Shown here: one piece after another, positions 52,485 through 61,895 of the stretch
Position numbering within the stretch: the first letter of the stretch is position 1
Layout: every line of letters starts with the position of its first letter
Source of the DNA: Sphingomonas_D zeicaulis
Lineage (GTDB): Bacteria > Pseudomonadota > Alphaproteobacteria > Sphingomonadales > Sphingomonadaceae
Direction: 5' to 3'
Assembly: GCF_050433225.1 (NCBI RefSeq)
Contig: NZ_JBNPXQ010000002.1
Location: forward strand, 741,687 to 805,686
Length of the DNA: 64,000 bases
Translations under genes and position numbers: made by a program
The notes under the pieces: generated by a model
Told to the model about the DNA's origin: nothing
The model's input: the letters and a program-made list of their open reading frames with translations, nothing else
Database searches by the model: none

Positions 52485-53611
52485 CCGACACCGCACGCAC
52501 GACGCCGGCAGCCACTGCCGCGCCCACCGACGCGGCAGCGCCCCAGATCGGCGACACGCCGGCATGGCACCCGCCGCGGCAGAGCCCGTTCGTCACCGCC
52601 TTCCTCGCGCTCGCGCTGCTTGCCGCGGTCGCCATCGTGCTGCAGGTGTGGGGCATCGGGCCGTTTGCGGGCGATGTCGAGAAGACCGACAATGCGCTGG
52701 TCCGTGGCCGCACCGCGGTGATTGCGCCGCAGGTCAGCGGCTATGCCACCCGCGTGCTCGTGCACGATTATCAGGCGGTGGCGGCGGGCCAGGTGCTCGT
52801 GCTGATCGACGACGACATCTACCGCGCCCGGGTGGCGCAGGCGCAGGGCAATCTTGACGTGCAGCTCGCTACATTGGCCAACAGCCGGCAGGCGCATGCC
52901 GCGCGCGCCGCCGGCATCGCCGGTCAGGACGCCGCCGCCGCCGATGCCGCTGCGCAGTTGCTGCGCGCCAAGGCGGATATGGCGCGTGCGCTCGATCTCG
53001 TCAGCGACGGGTCGATCTCGGTGCGGGAGCGGGATCAGACCGCCGCCGCGCTCGCGCAGGCGGAGGCGGGGCTGCGCCAGGCGGCTGCGAACAGCCGGAT
53101 CGCGCAGCAGGATTTGCGCACCGTCGATGTCGGCCGCGCCGGGCTCGCCGCTCAGGTCGAGGTCGCGCGTGCTCAGCTCAGGCTCGCGCAGATCGATCTG
53201 CTCCACACCGTGATCCGCGCGCCCGAGGCGGGGCAGCTTGGTGAGATCCACGTCCGTCGCGGCCAGTTCGTCACCAACGGCACCGCGCTGATGGAACTGG
53301 TGCCGCCCGATCGCTGGGTGATCGCGCAGTATAAGGAAGGGCAGACCGATCGCATGGCGGTGGGCCAGTCAGCCAGCTTCGCGGTCGACGCGCTGGGCGG
53401 CCGCCGACTGACCGGCCGGGTGGCGCAGATCGCTCCCGCGACCGGCTGGGAGTTCGCGGTGCTCAAGCCCGACAATGCCACCGGCAATTTCGTGAAGGTG
53501 CCGCAGCGGGTGGGCATCCTGATCCTCGTCGATCCGGGCCAGCCGCTGGCGGCGCGGCTGCGGCCCGGCATGTCGGTCGAGGTGCGCGTCGACACGACGG
53601 AGGCGCGCTGA
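52481..53611 (+). CDS. HlyD/EmrA-family periplasmic adaptor
   Basis: 376 aa membrane-fusion protein. One anchor near residues 40-60 (TAFLALALLAAVAIVLQVWG), the lipoyl half KTDNALVRGRTAVIAPQVSG, a coiled-coil hairpin of Ala/Gln-rich heptads (about 115-215) and the beta-barrel region (VIRAPEAGQLGEIHVRRGQ). The ATG overlaps the transporter stop (ATGA). It links the inner-membrane pump to the NodT-type channel. Confidence 0.92.
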   Translation: MTDTARTTPAATAAPTDAAAPQIGDTPAWHPPRQSPFVTAFLALALLAAVAIVLQVWGIGPFAGDVEKTDNALVRGRTAVIAPQVSGYATRVLVHDYQAVAAGQVLVLIDDDIYRARVAQAQGNLDVQLATLANSRQAHAARAAGIAGQDAAAADAAAQLLRAKADMARALDLVSDGSISVRERDQTAAALAQAEAGLRQAAANSRIAQQDLRTVDVGRAGLAAQVEVARAQLRLAQIDLLHTVIRAPEAGQLGEIHVRRGQFVTNGTALMELVPPDRWVIAQYKEGQTDRMAVGQSASFAVDALGGRRLTGRVAQIAPATGWEFAVLKPDNATGNFVKVPQRVGILILVDPGQPLAARLRPGMSVEVRVDTTEAR

Positions 53612-54975
53612 TGCGCGGCGCGGCGATGCTGCTGGCCGCGGCACTGCTCGCCGGCTGCGCCGGTCCACGCCCCGCCGCGCCTTCGGACGCCGCTGTCGCG
53701 GTGCCGCCGGCATGGCGGGGTGGGCAGGGTGGCGAGCAGGCGATCGCGCCCGACTGGTGGCGCGGCTTCGGCGATCCCGCGCTCGACGCACTGGTCGCGC
53801 GCGCGGTGGCGGGCAATGTGGATCTGCTTGCCGCGGACACGCGCATCGCCGAGGCCCGCGCGCAGTTCCGCCTGGCTGCCAGCCGGTCGCTGCCCTCCGT
53901 CGCGATCGACGGCAATGCCGGCCGCTCGCGCGCGCTTAACCCGCTTGGCATGGGCATCGACCAGACCCACGCCACCGGCGAACTGACCATCGCCTATGAA
54001 GCGGATCTGTTCGGCCGCCTTGCCTCCGCGACCGATGCCAGCCGCAAGACGCTCGCCGCCACCGGCTTCGCGCGCGACACCTTGCGCATCGCGTTGGTCG
54101 CCACCATCGTCTCTGGCTATGCGACCTTGCGCGGGCTCGACGCGCAGCGCGCGATCGTGGCGGCGACGGTGGAGGCCCGCGCCGGCGAGCTGGCGGTGAT
54201 TCGGCGGCGCTATAGATCCGGCTATGGATCGCTGCTGGAACTGCGCCAGGCCGAGACCGCCTATGAATCCGCCGCCCGCCTCGTGCCGGTGACCGAACTC
54301 GCCATCACCCGCCAGGAAAATGGGCTGAGCCTGCTCGCCGGCGACGCGCCCGGGCCGATCGCGCGCGGCAAGGATGTCGGGGCGCTGGTGCCCGGCTCCA
54401 TCCCGCAGGCGCTGCCGGCCGATCTGCTGCGGCAACGGCCCGATATCGCCGAGGCTGAAGCGCGGCTGGGCGCGGCGGACCGCAGCCTCGATGCCGCACG
54501 CGCCGCCTTCATGCCCAGCGTCCAGCTCTCGGCATCGGGCGGCGCGGTCGCCTCCACCTTGCTCTCCGATCCGGTCAGCCTGTTCTCGCTCGGCGGATCG
54601 ATCCTCGCGCCGCTGTTCCGCGGCGGCGCGCTGAGGGCCGAAGCCGATGCTGCTGCGGCGCGCCGCGATGCCGCCGCCTATGCCTATCGCAAGACCGTGC
54701 TGACCGCGTTCGGCGAGGTCGAGGATGCGATGGCGGCGGTCCAGCGGCTGGGCGAGGAAGCAGCGGTGCTCGATCGCCAGGTGGAGGCCAACCGCGCATC
54801 GCTCACGCTCGCGCAGCGCCGCTACCGGGCGGGCTATGCATCCTATCTCGACCAGCTCGATGCCGAACGCTCGCTGCTGGACATCGAACTTCAGCGCACT
54901 GCGCTTCAGGCGGAGCGGCTGGCTGCGATCGTGGCGCTCTACCGCAGCCTCGGCGGCGGCTGGGGCCGCGCCTGA
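53611..54975 (+). CDS. Outer-membrane efflux lipoprotein, NodT family
   Basis: 454 aa TolC-like channel. Lipoprotein signal with lipobox LLAGC; two repeated OEP halves, each with long helices, including WWRGFGDPALDALVARAV at the start and LPADLLRQRPDIAEAEARL in the second half. It overlaps the adaptor stop by one base. Last gene of the tripartite pump operon. Confidence 0.92.
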   Translation: MRGAAMLLAAALLAGCAGPRPAAPSDAAVAVPPAWRGGQGGEQAIAPDWWRGFGDPALDALVARAVAGNVDLLAADTRIAEARAQFRLAASRSLPSVAIDGNAGRSRALNPLGMGIDQTHATGELTIAYEADLFGRLASATDASRKTLAATGFARDTLRIALVATIVSGYATLRGLDAQRAIVAATVEARAGELAVIRRRYRSGYGSLLELRQAETAYESAARLVPVTELAITRQENGLSLLAGDAPGPIARGKDVGALVPGSIPQALPADLLRQRPDIAEAEARLGAADRSLDAARAAFMPSVQLSASGGAVASTLLSDPVSLFSLGGSILAPLFRGGALRAEADAAAARRDAAAYAYRKTVLTAFGEVEDAMAAVQRLGEEAAVLDRQVEANRASLTLAQRRYRAGYASYLDQLDAERSLLDIELQRTALQAERLAAIVALYRSLGGGWGRA

Positions 54976-55221
54976 ACGGAACTGCTCGCGAGCCAAGGCC
55001 GAACGCGCGCGGGATGACGACCGGAAGACAGGACTGCGATTCGGGCGAGACCATGATGCGGACGGCCGTGCGCCATCAACCTCCGTCGCCGCGTTTGCGC
55101 CCGTGATCTGGGACGTTCGCGTCGCGTCTCACAAAAGCTGCGATTGAGCGCTTGCACAGTCCGAAAGGGGCATCTATAGGCACGCGCCTTGCCTCCGGGT
55201 GGTTCGCCACCCTGGATCGGT
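54976..55221. other. Gap after the efflux operon
   Basis: A 246-bp stretch before tRNA-Pro. No gene, clear terminator or promoter was recognised. Confidence 0.4.
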
Positions 55222-55298
55222 CGGGGAGTAGCTCAGCCTGGTAGAGCACTGTCTTCGGGAGGCAGGGGCCGGAGGTTCGAATCCTCTCTCCCCGACCA
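55222..55298 (+). tRNA. tRNA-Pro (CGG)
   Basis: 77 nt with CCA encoded. The acceptor CGGGGAG pairs with CTCCCCG. The anticodon loop is TTCGGGA with CGG at 55256-55258; the T-loop is GGTTCGAATCC. It reads CCG codons. Confidence 0.95.
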
Positions 55299-55433
55299 AT
55301 TTCTTCAGAATTTTGCGATAATCGGCGGCGGCGCGCAAGCCCGCCTGCCGGTCGCATCGCGACCTTGTCGATCTCGGTTGATGGCGCCAGCGCCCCGCAT
55401 GACTTCCCGCATGGGATCGTGGGAGGACGAGCG

Positions 55434-55625
55434 TTGAGGGAGTTGTTGCAGCGCACCGACGAAGGGGCGGGGCTTTCCGATGGAAGCCTGCACATCATCC
55501 TCGATGCGATGCCGATGACGCTGTCCCAGGCGACCATCGATGGCGGGCAGATCCGCTTCGCCAATCGCGCGTCCGAATCTGTCTTCCGTTTCAACGCGGC
55601 GGACTTCCCGTCGATGCGGGATTGA
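55434..55625 (+). pseudogene. PAS-like domain fragment, probable gene remnant
   Basis: A 63-aa frame from a TTG with GGGAGG 7 nt upstream. The end, LDAMPMTLSQATIDGGQIRF followed by ANRASESVFRF, resembles the first half of a PAS domain of a sensor kinase or diguanylate cyclase and then stops. No downstream kinase or GGDEF domain follows in any frame I could read. It is either a truncated sensor gene or a chance frame; a remnant is favoured. Confidence 0.4.
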
Positions 55626-55756
55626 TTCGGGGCAATGGGGCCGCTGCTATCGCAGCGCGAATTCGCCTGGGCGCGATAATTCCGAGGGCTCGGCTCTGCT
55701 TCCCAGCCGGCCCTGTTCAGAGTTGAAGCCGTCAGACCTTACACTTGGCGCGACTG

Positions 55757-55811
55757 CCCCTCTCCCTGGCCCGCTGCGCGGGCCTTTCCCTCTGCCGATA
55801 GGGGCGAGGGG
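55757..55811. repeat. Nested palindromic element
   Basis: Outer arms CCCCTC/GAGGGG (55757-55762/55806-55811) enclose a 7-bp hairpin GGCCCGC-TGC-GCGGGCC (55768-55784). GC-rich intergenic palindromes of this kind occur elsewhere in the window; the rest of 55626-55978 holds no recognisable gene. Confidence 0.4.
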
Positions 55812-55978
55812 AAAAAGATGGCCGCAAACGCAAAGTGTGAATCTGATGTCGCGAAGTGCAGCAGAGGGCAGTTCGGCGTCAGCCACGAACATCGCGGTCG
55901 TCTTGCGCGGGGTTAAACGCGCGGTTCCTCAGCGGCTTGAGAGCCGGGAAGCAACGTCACCAATCATGTTCGGAAAGA

Positions 55979-56054
55979 TGGTGCCCGGGGACGGAGTCGA
56001 ACCGCCGACACTGCGATTTTCAGTCGCATGCTCTACCAACTGAGCTACCCGGGC
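55979..56054 (-). tRNA. tRNA-Phe (GAA)
   Basis: 76 nt with encoded CCA. The acceptor GCCCGGG pairs with CCCGGGC; the anticodon loop is CTGAAAA (GAA); the D-arm AGCTCAGTTGGTAGAGC and T-loop GGTTCGACTCC are canonical. Confidence 0.95.
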
Positions 56055-56089
56055 CCTGCCCTGACGAGCGGGAAGCGGGCCTATAGAGG

Positions 56090-56299
56090 TCAATCCGACC
56101 GCTTGTCCAGCCCATCCGTATCAATTTCCTGACCATCGGGATCGGCGGGGTTGCCGGGCACCCGATATCCCTCACCCAGCCACTGCAGAAGGTCGCGATC
56201 GCGGCAGCCCTGGCTGCAGAACGGGCTGTGATCGGCGCTCACCGGCGTGCCGCACAGCGGGCAGCCTTTGCGGCGGCTAAGGGTGCTCGGTTTCGACAT
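56090..56299 (-). CDS. yacG: DNA gyrase inhibitor YacG
   Basis: 69 aa zinc protein that binds gyrase and inhibits it. The four cysteines are in CPLCG and FCSQGCRDRDLLQWL. The ATG at 56299 was chosen; it overlaps the end of the RNase G-like gene by 23 bp. Members of this family often lie next to maf and RNase G in alphaproteobacteria, as here. Confidence 0.92.
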   Translation of the reverse strand: MSKPSTLSRRKGCPLCGTPVSADHSPFCSQGCRDRDLLQWLGEGYRVPGNPADPDGQEIDTDGLDKRSD

Positions 56300-57278
56300 A
56301 GGCCGCCGATATGGCGAGCGCCGGCTCCGCCCGCAAGGCGATGGCGGTGCCGGCGCGGCGCGCCAGCGCATCGGTCCACGCCGATTCGGCCGCGATCAGC
56401 GCTATGACCGCGGGGGCCGCCACCAGCGTCCGTACGCCGGCACCCTGCGCACGTTCCCCGGTGCGCAGCAGCGCCAGCGCGGCGGCACGCACCGGATTGC
56501 GCTGGATCAGTTCGGGCAGCGAGCGACGCTCGCGCCGGCGGACGATCTGGAGGAAGCCGAAGCCGTTGACCGCGGTGCGCTCGAACGGCTGTGGCAGCGC
56601 CGAATCGAAGGCCTCGGCGGCGGCGAGGCGCGCGGACTTGTCCGGCACGGTGGGCAGATCGATGCCGATCGAGCCGGCGATGCCGTGGCGGCGAATCGCT
56701 TGCGATGCGGCGCGTGCGCCGGCCACCGCCAGCGCGGCGGGCGGCAGATGGCCGTCGACATCGATCAATGTCATCGCCGGGGTCAGCGCGACATCGAGCG
56801 CGCCGCCGATGAAGCGGATCTCGCCGGTCGTCGCTTCCTCGAGCAGTTCGGACCAGCCGGCCGCTTCGAGGCGATCGGGGCCATGATTGGTCAGCCGGGT
56901 GACGCGCGTGCCGGTCGCGGCGATGCGCTCGGCGAGCGTGGGTGCGGGGCGGGGCGTCTCGCCCGCGGGCGCTGCGCGGACCTTGGCCAGTTTGGCGCGG
57001 CGCGCCTCGCCGATCGCTTCGCGCATCACTTCGGCAACAAAGGTTGCGCCGTGCGTCACGCCGGGCGGCAGCGGCTCGACCAGCGCCTGTTCGCCGGTTT
57101 CGGTGGTGGCGATCCCGCGGCGGCCGGGGACGACGATCTCGGTCAACCGCGCGGAGAGGATCGCGCCGGCGGCAAGGCCGGCGCCCTCGCGCTCGATCAG
57201 CGCTTCGACGATGCTGTCATCCTCCACCAGCACGGCGCGGTTCTCACCGATGCCGGCTTCGTAGAGCCACTCAGCCAA
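56277..57278 (-). CDS. RNase E/G family ribonuclease, short form (RNase G-like)
   Basis: 333 aa, shorter than RNase G (about 490). Recognisable parts are the S1-like start (SIVEALIEREGAGLAAGAIL), MTLIDVDGHLPPAALAVAGA in the DNase I-like catalytic region and IGSIGIDLP-type strands. The Zn-link CPxC is not seen and the C-terminal part is compressed. Its catalytic aspartates (IDVDG, GIDLP) seem kept, so it may act as a minimal ribonuclease. It overlaps maf by 8 bp. Confidence 0.75.
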   Translation of the reverse strand: MAEWLYEAGIGENRAVLVEDDSIVEALIEREGAGLAAGAILSARLTEIVVPGRRGIATTETGEQALVEPLPPGVTHGATFVAEVMREAIGEARRAKLAKVRAAPAGETPRPAPTLAERIAATGTRVTRLTNHGPDRLEAAGWSELLEEATTGEIRFIGGALDVALTPAMTLIDVDGHLPPAALAVAGARAASQAIRRHGIAGSIGIDLPTVPDKSARLAAAEAFDSALPQPFERTAVNGFGFLQIVRRRERRSLPELIQRNPVRAAALALLRTGERAQGAGVRTLVAAPAVIALIAAESAWTDALARRAGTAIALRAEPALAISAAYVETEHP

Positions 57279-57846
57279 GCGTCGACCCGCCGGCAGCTTC
57301 GATCAGCGCGCGCGTCTCGTAGAGCGGCAGGCCGACGACGCCCGAATGGCTGCCGGCAAGCATCCGCACCCACGCCTCGGCGCTGCCCTGGATCGCATAG
57401 CCGCCCGCCTTGCCGCGCCATTCGCCGGCGGCGACATAGGCGTCCACCTCCTGTGCGGTCAGCCGTTTGAAGGTGACGATGGTGGTGGAGAGGCGGTGGC
57501 GCGCAGTGCCGGCGGCGTCGATCAACGTCACCGCGCTCAGCACGCGGTGGCGCCGGCCCGACAGCAGATCGAGGCAGCGGCGCGCGGTGGCCTCATCCTC
57601 GGCCTTGGGCAGGATGCGCCGGCCCGCCGCGACGACGGTGTCGGCGGCGAGCACCAGCGCGCCGGCATGGCGCGGCGCCACCGCCGCGGCCTTGGCGGCA
57701 GCGATGCGGCGTGCATAATCGGCCGGCAGTTCGGCCTTCAGCGGGGTCTCGTCGATATCCGCAGGATCGACGGCATCAGGCGTCAGCCCGATCCGTGCGA
57801 GCAGATCCAGCCGGCGGGGCGATGCGGAAGCGAGGATCAGGCGCAT
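57271..57846 (-). CDS. maf: Maf-family nucleotide pyrophosphatase
   Basis: 191 aa house-cleaning pyrophosphatase that hydrolyses non-canonical nucleoside triphosphates. The signature LASASPRRLDLLARIG, the catalytic ADTVVA, and KAGGYAIQGSAEAWVRMLAGS are present. It lies between infA and the RNase G-like gene on the same strand with overlap on the 3' side. Confidence 0.93.
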   Translation of the reverse strand: MRLILASASPRRLDLLARIGLTPDAVDPADIDETPLKAELPADYARRIAAAKAAAVAPRHAGALVLAADTVVAAGRRILPKAEDEATARRCLDLLSGRRHRVLSAVTLIDAAGTARHRLSTTIVTFKRLTAQEVDAYVAAGEWRGKAGGYAIQGSAEAWVRMLAGSHSGVVGLPLYETRALIEAAGGSTLG

Positions 57847-57889
57847 CGGCTGTCCTCCCCAGGCGCGGCCGGCGTCCGGCCGCGGCCGG

Positions 57890-58108
57890 TCACTTGAAGC
57901 GATAGGTGATGCGACCCTTGGTCAGGTCATAGGGGGTCAGTTCGACCAGCACCTCGTCGCCCACCAGCACGCGGATGCGGTTCTTGCGCATCTTGCCGGC
58001 GGTGTGCCCGAGAATCTCATGATCATTCTCAAGGCGTACGCGGAACATTGCGTTGGGGAGAAGCTCCACAACCTGTCCGCGCATTTCGAGCAGTTCTTCC
58101 TTGGCCAT
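57890..58108 (-). CDS. infA: Translation initiation factor IF-1
   Basis: 72 aa OB-fold protein, essential for initiation. Full-length match in pattern: MAKEELLEMRGQVVELLPN, RVRLENDHEILGHTAGKMRK, and the ending TYRFK. First gene of the infA-maf-RNase G-yacG block. Confidence 0.96.
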   Translation of the reverse strand: MAKEELLEMRGQVVELLPNAMFRVRLENDHEILGHTAGKMRKNRIRVLVGDEVLVELTPYDLTKGRITYRFK

Positions 58109-58154
58109 GCAAATCCTGATTGTCGGAAAATCGCGCCGCCTTAGCGCCTGATTG

Positions 58155-58192
58155 CAAAAAAGGAAAGGCCGGCGGCACGCATGCCACCGGCC
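58155..58192 (-). terminator. Terminator of hppA
   Basis: An 11-bp stem with one mismatch (58167-58177/58182-58192), closed by a CGCA loop. On the minus strand it is followed by TTTCC and a T6 run (to 58156). It sits just past the hppA stop. Confidence 0.85.
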
Positions 58193-58214
58193 CTATCCAA
58201 CCGGGTAGCCCGGC

Positions 58215-60329
58215 CTATCCGACAGCCGCGTGCGCCAACGCCGCGAGCAGCAGCAGCGCGACGATATTGGTGATCTTGATCATCGGGTTCACCGCCGGCC
58301 CGGCGGTGTCCTTATAAGGATCGCCCACCGTGTCGCCGGTTACGGCCGCCTTGTGCGCCTCGGATCCCTTGCCGCCATGATGGCCGTCCTCGATATATTT
58401 CTTGGCATTGTCCCATGCGCCGCCACCCGAGGTCATCGAGAGCGCGACGAACAGGCCGGAGACGATCACGCCCAGCAGCAACGCGCCCAGCGCCGCGAAA
58501 CCATTGGCCTGCCCCGCAACCGCCGTCACCGCGAAATAGACGGCGATCGGCGCGAGCACCGGCAGCAGCGACGGTATGATCATCTCCTTGATCGCCGCCT
58601 TGGTGACGAGATCGACGGTGCGCGCATAATTGGGGCGGCTGGTGCGATCCATGATGCCGGGGTTGCTCGCGAACTGGTCGCGCACATCCTTTACCACGTC
58701 GCCGGCGGCGCGGCCGACCGCGGTCATCCCCATCGCGCCGAACAGATAGGGCAGCAGCGCGCCCAGCAGCAGCCCGACGATCACATAGGGGTTTTCGAGG
58801 CTGAAGCTCACCTCCAGGTCAGGGAAGAATTCGCGGAGGTCGGTGGTGTAGGCGCTGAACAGCACCAGCGCGGCGAGCCCGGCCGACCCGATCGCATAGC
58901 CCTTTGTCACCGCCTTGGTAGTGTTGCCCACCGCATCGAGCGCATCGGTCTTCTCGCGGACGCTGTCGTCCAGCCCGGCCATCTCGGCGATACCGCCGGC
59001 ATTGTCGGTGACCGGGCCATAGGCGTCGAGTGCCACGACCATGCCGGCCAGCGCCAGCATCGCCGTGGCGGCGAAGGCGATGCCGATCAGCCCAGCGAGC
59101 TGATAGGCGACGATGATCCCGACCACGATCACCAAGGTCGGCAGCGCGGTCGCCTCAAGGCTGATCGCCAGCCCCTGGATCACATTGGTGCCGTGGCCCG
59201 TCTCCGATGCCTTGGCGATGCTGCGCACCGGGCGGTAGCCGGTGCCGGTATAATATTCGGTGATCCACACGATGAGGCCGGTGACCGCGAGGCCGACGAG
59301 CATCGACCAGAACAGGTCCATGCCGGTGAAGCCGCCGGCGCCATCCAGCCCCGCACCGATCACCGCATCGAGGTCGCCCAGCGTCTGCCGGGTGACGTAC
59401 CAGATCGCCGGGATCGAGAGCAGGGCGGTGGCGATGAAGCCCTTATAGAGCGCGCCCATGATCGAATTGTTCGATCCCAGCCGCACGAAATAGGTGCCGA
59501 TGATCGAGGTGATCACGCAGATGCCGCCAACCGCCAGCGGCAAGGACATCAGCGCCATCAACTGCTCGCCGCCGGTCTGCACCAACAGCGCGGTCAGCAC
59601 CATCGTCGCGCCGATCGTCACGACATAGGTTTCGAACAGATCGGCGGCCATGCCCGCGCAGTCGCCCACATTGTCGCCGACATTGTCGGCGATCACCGCC
59701 GGGTTGCGGGGGTCGTCTTCGGGAATGCCCGCCTCGACCTTGCCGACGAGGTCGGCGCCGACATCGGCCGCCTTGGTGAAGATGCCGCCGCCGAGCCGCG
59801 CGAAGATCGAGATCAGCGAGGCGCCGAACGCCAGCGCCACCAGCGCGTCGATGACGATGCGCTCGTCGGGAGCGTGCCCCGCAGGGCCGGTCAGGTACCA
59901 GAAGAAGACGGAGATCGCGAGCAGCGCCAGCCCGGCCACCAGCATGCCGGTGATCGCGCCCGCGCGGAACGCGACCGTCAGCCCCGATTGCAGCGACTGC
60001 CGCGAGGCTTCCGCGGTGCGGACATTGGCGCGCACCGAGATGTTCATGCCGATGAAACCGGTCGCGCCCGAAAGCAGCGCGCCGATGACGAAGCCGATCG
60101 CCGAGACCGGCCCGAGAAGGATCGCGATGAGGATGGCGACGATGACGCCGACGATCGCGATGGTCCGATATTGCCGCCCGAGATAGGCTTTCGCGCCTTC
60201 CTGGATGGCCGCGGCGATATCCTGCATCGCCTCCGTGCCGGGGCTTGCCGCCAGCACCTGTCGTGACGTGATGAAGCCGTAGATCACGGCGAGCAAGCCG
60301 CACGCGATCGAAATCGTGACGATCGTCAT
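58215..60329 (-). CDS. hppA: Membrane-bound proton-pumping pyrophosphatase, K+-independent type
   Basis: 704 aa, 16-span enzyme that couples pyrophosphate hydrolysis to H+ export. The PPi-binding loop has DPRNPAVIADNVGDNVGDCA; further acidic motifs are ADVGADLVGKVE and DTVGDPYKDTAGPA. The segment GNTTKAVTKG carries Lys at the position that is Ala in K+-dependent enzymes, so it should be the K+-independent subclass. It is a single-gene unit with its own terminator. Confidence 0.95.
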   Translation of the reverse strand: MTIVTISIACGLLAVIYGFITSRQVLAASPGTEAMQDIAAAIQEGAKAYLGRQYRTIAIVGVIVAILIAILLGPVSAIGFVIGALLSGATGFIGMNISVRANVRTAEASRQSLQSGLTVAFRAGAITGMLVAGLALLAISVFFWYLTGPAGHAPDERIVIDALVALAFGASLISIFARLGGGIFTKAADVGADLVGKVEAGIPEDDPRNPAVIADNVGDNVGDCAGMAADLFETYVVTIGATMVLTALLVQTGGEQLMALMSLPLAVGGICVITSIIGTYFVRLGSNNSIMGALYKGFIATALLSIPAIWYVTRQTLGDLDAVIGAGLDGAGGFTGMDLFWSMLVGLAVTGLIVWITEYYTGTGYRPVRSIAKASETGHGTNVIQGLAISLEATALPTLVIVVGIIVAYQLAGLIGIAFAATAMLALAGMVVALDAYGPVTDNAGGIAEMAGLDDSVREKTDALDAVGNTTKAVTKGYAIGSAGLAALVLFSAYTTDLREFFPDLEVSFSLENPYVIVGLLLGALLPYLFGAMGMTAVGRAAGDVVKDVRDQFASNPGIMDRTSRPNYARTVDLVTKAAIKEMIIPSLLPVLAPIAVYFAVTAVAGQANGFAALGALLLGVIVSGLFVALSMTSGGGAWDNAKKYIEDGHHGGKGSEAHKAAVTGDTVGDPYKDTAGPAVNPMIKITNIVALLLLAALAHAAVG

Positions 60330-60460
60330 TCCTCTCGCTTCCTTCCCCTATGCCCGACACCGGGCCGGTTGGGTGGCGCCCCTTGTCATGCGGGTACGCT
60401 CATCGTTGGAATCACAGGGGTATAGGTGCGGTATCGTGCGCGCAAGCACGCGTTGGCTGC

Positions 60461-61360
60461 TCAGCTGCCGTGGAGATATCCCAATCGCGCGGGCAGCGGC
60501 ACGTTCTTGTTCGCATATGTTAAAGTGAGCCCATTGCCCGCCGCGACCACGCCGATGCGGGTGGCCCGGACAACGTCCGGCGGAGCGACGCCGGCCGGCA
60601 GCGCGAACAGCAATTCATAATCGTCGCCCGCCGTCGCCGCGGCGAGGATCGCGTCCAGCCCTGGCGGCGCGGCGGGCGTCACCGGCAGTGCATCGAGCGC
60701 GATGGCGATCGCCACGCCGCTCGCCTCCGCCATCCGGCCGGCATCGATCAGCAATCCGTCCGACACGTCCATCATCGCGGAGGCGAGCGGCGCGATCGCG
60801 CGGCCCTCGGCCAGTCGCGGCACGGGGCGGCGATAGGCGATGACGCAGGGATCCCCGTCATCGTCTCCCGCCATCGCCCGCGCCAGCCCGATCCCCGCCG
60901 CGCCGATCAGGCCGGTCACCCACAGCGTGTCCCCCGGCCGGGCGCCGCCACGTGCCGGGGCGGCGGCGGTGCGCCCGATCGCGGTCAGCCCCAGCGCGCG
61001 CGGCGTGTCGGCAGGGACCGAGACGGTGTCGCCGCCGAGCAGCGGCATAGCGAAGGTGGTGAGCGCGGTATCCAGTCCGGCGAGGAAGGCGGCGTCCCAT
61101 GCCGCGTCGCCCGCCAGGCTGTACCCCATCAGGCAGCCGACCGGCGCCGCGCCCTTGGCGGCAAGATCGGAAAGATTGACCGCCAGAAGCTTCCACGCGA
61201 CGTCACCGGGCGGGTCGGTGGGGAGGAAATGCACGCCTTCCACGATCATGTCGTGCGTCAGCACCAGATCGCCGAGCACCGCCGCATCGTCGGTCAGTCC
61301 GCGCGCGGCGGGATGGGTGGCGAGGGCGCGGAGCCCGTCGATGAAGGCGGCTTCGGTCAT
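60461..61360 (-). CDS. thiL: Thiamine-phosphate kinase
   Basis: 299 aa ATP-dependent kinase for thiamine monophosphate to diphosphate. AIR synthase-like fold with GLTDDAAVLGDLVLTHDMIV, NLSDLAAKGAAPVGCLMGYSL, GGDTVSVP, MMDVSDGLLIDAGRMAEASG and TAGDDYELLF. The ATG at 61360 has the usual start; the frame upstream is unlike the family. It is followed downstream by the H+-pyrophosphatase. Confidence 0.93.
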   Translation of the reverse strand: MTEAAFIDGLRALATHPAARGLTDDAAVLGDLVLTHDMIVEGVHFLPTDPPGDVAWKLLAVNLSDLAAKGAAPVGCLMGYSLAGDAAWDAAFLAGLDTALTTFAMPLLGGDTVSVPADTPRALGLTAIGRTAAAPARGGARPGDTLWVTGLIGAAGIGLARAMAGDDDGDPCVIAYRRPVPRLAEGRAIAPLASAMMDVSDGLLIDAGRMAEASGVAIAIALDALPVTPAAPPGLDAILAAATAGDDYELLFALPAGVAPPDVVRATRIGVVAAGNGLTLTYANKNVPLPARLGYLHGS

Positions 61361-61376
61361 CGCCTGCGGCGCCCGA

Positions 61377-61895
61377 TCAGGATGCGCTCGCCTTTTCACG
61401 GCCCTCGGGCGCGCGCACGCCGGCACGCGCGCGGCGTTTGAGTTCCGCCTTCAGCTCTTCGGGCTTCGGCGCCCACAGGAATCCGAAACTGACCGTGCCT
61501 TCCTTGGTCTCCACGACATGGTGCAGCCGGTGCGCCTGGACGATGCGCTTCATATAGGCGGAGCGTGGCACATAGCGATGCGGCAGGCGGCGATGGACGA
61601 TCACGTCGTGGAAGCCGAAATAGATCGCGCCATAGGCGGCGATGCCTGCACCCACCCATGTCGCGCCATCGCCCCACCCGCCCTGCACCCCCGCATAGAT
61701 CAGCAGGATCGAGGGGACCGCGAAGATCACGGCGTAGAGATCGTTGAGTTCGAACGGCCCGGTGCGCGGGCGATGATGGCTTTCGTGCAGGAACCAGCCC
61801 GGTCCGTGCATCAGCCAGCGATGCGCGACATAGGCGAAGCCTTCCATCAGCGTGACGGTAAGGGCGAACAGGGCAAGGCCGATCCAGACGGACAT
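61377..61895 (-). CDS. crtZ: Beta-carotene hydroxylase, CrtZ type
   Basis: 172 aa membrane di-iron hydroxylase that adds 3,3'-OH groups to beta-carotene, a step toward zeaxanthin/nostoxanthin yellow pigments. Histidine clusters HRWLMH, HESHH, HDVIVHRRLPH and HRLHH are the iron ligands, and about four spans are present. The ATG at 61895 gives the expected length (about 170). It is co-directional with thiL, 16 bp upstream of it. Confidence 0.92.
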   Translation of the reverse strand: MSVWIGLALFALTVTLMEGFAYVAHRWLMHGPGWFLHESHHRPRTGPFELNDLYAVIFAVPSILLIYAGVQGGWGDGATWVGAGIAAYGAIYFGFHDVIVHRRLPHRYVPRSAYMKRIVQAHRLHHVVETKEGTVSFGFLWAPKPEELKAELKRRARAGVRAPEGREKASAS

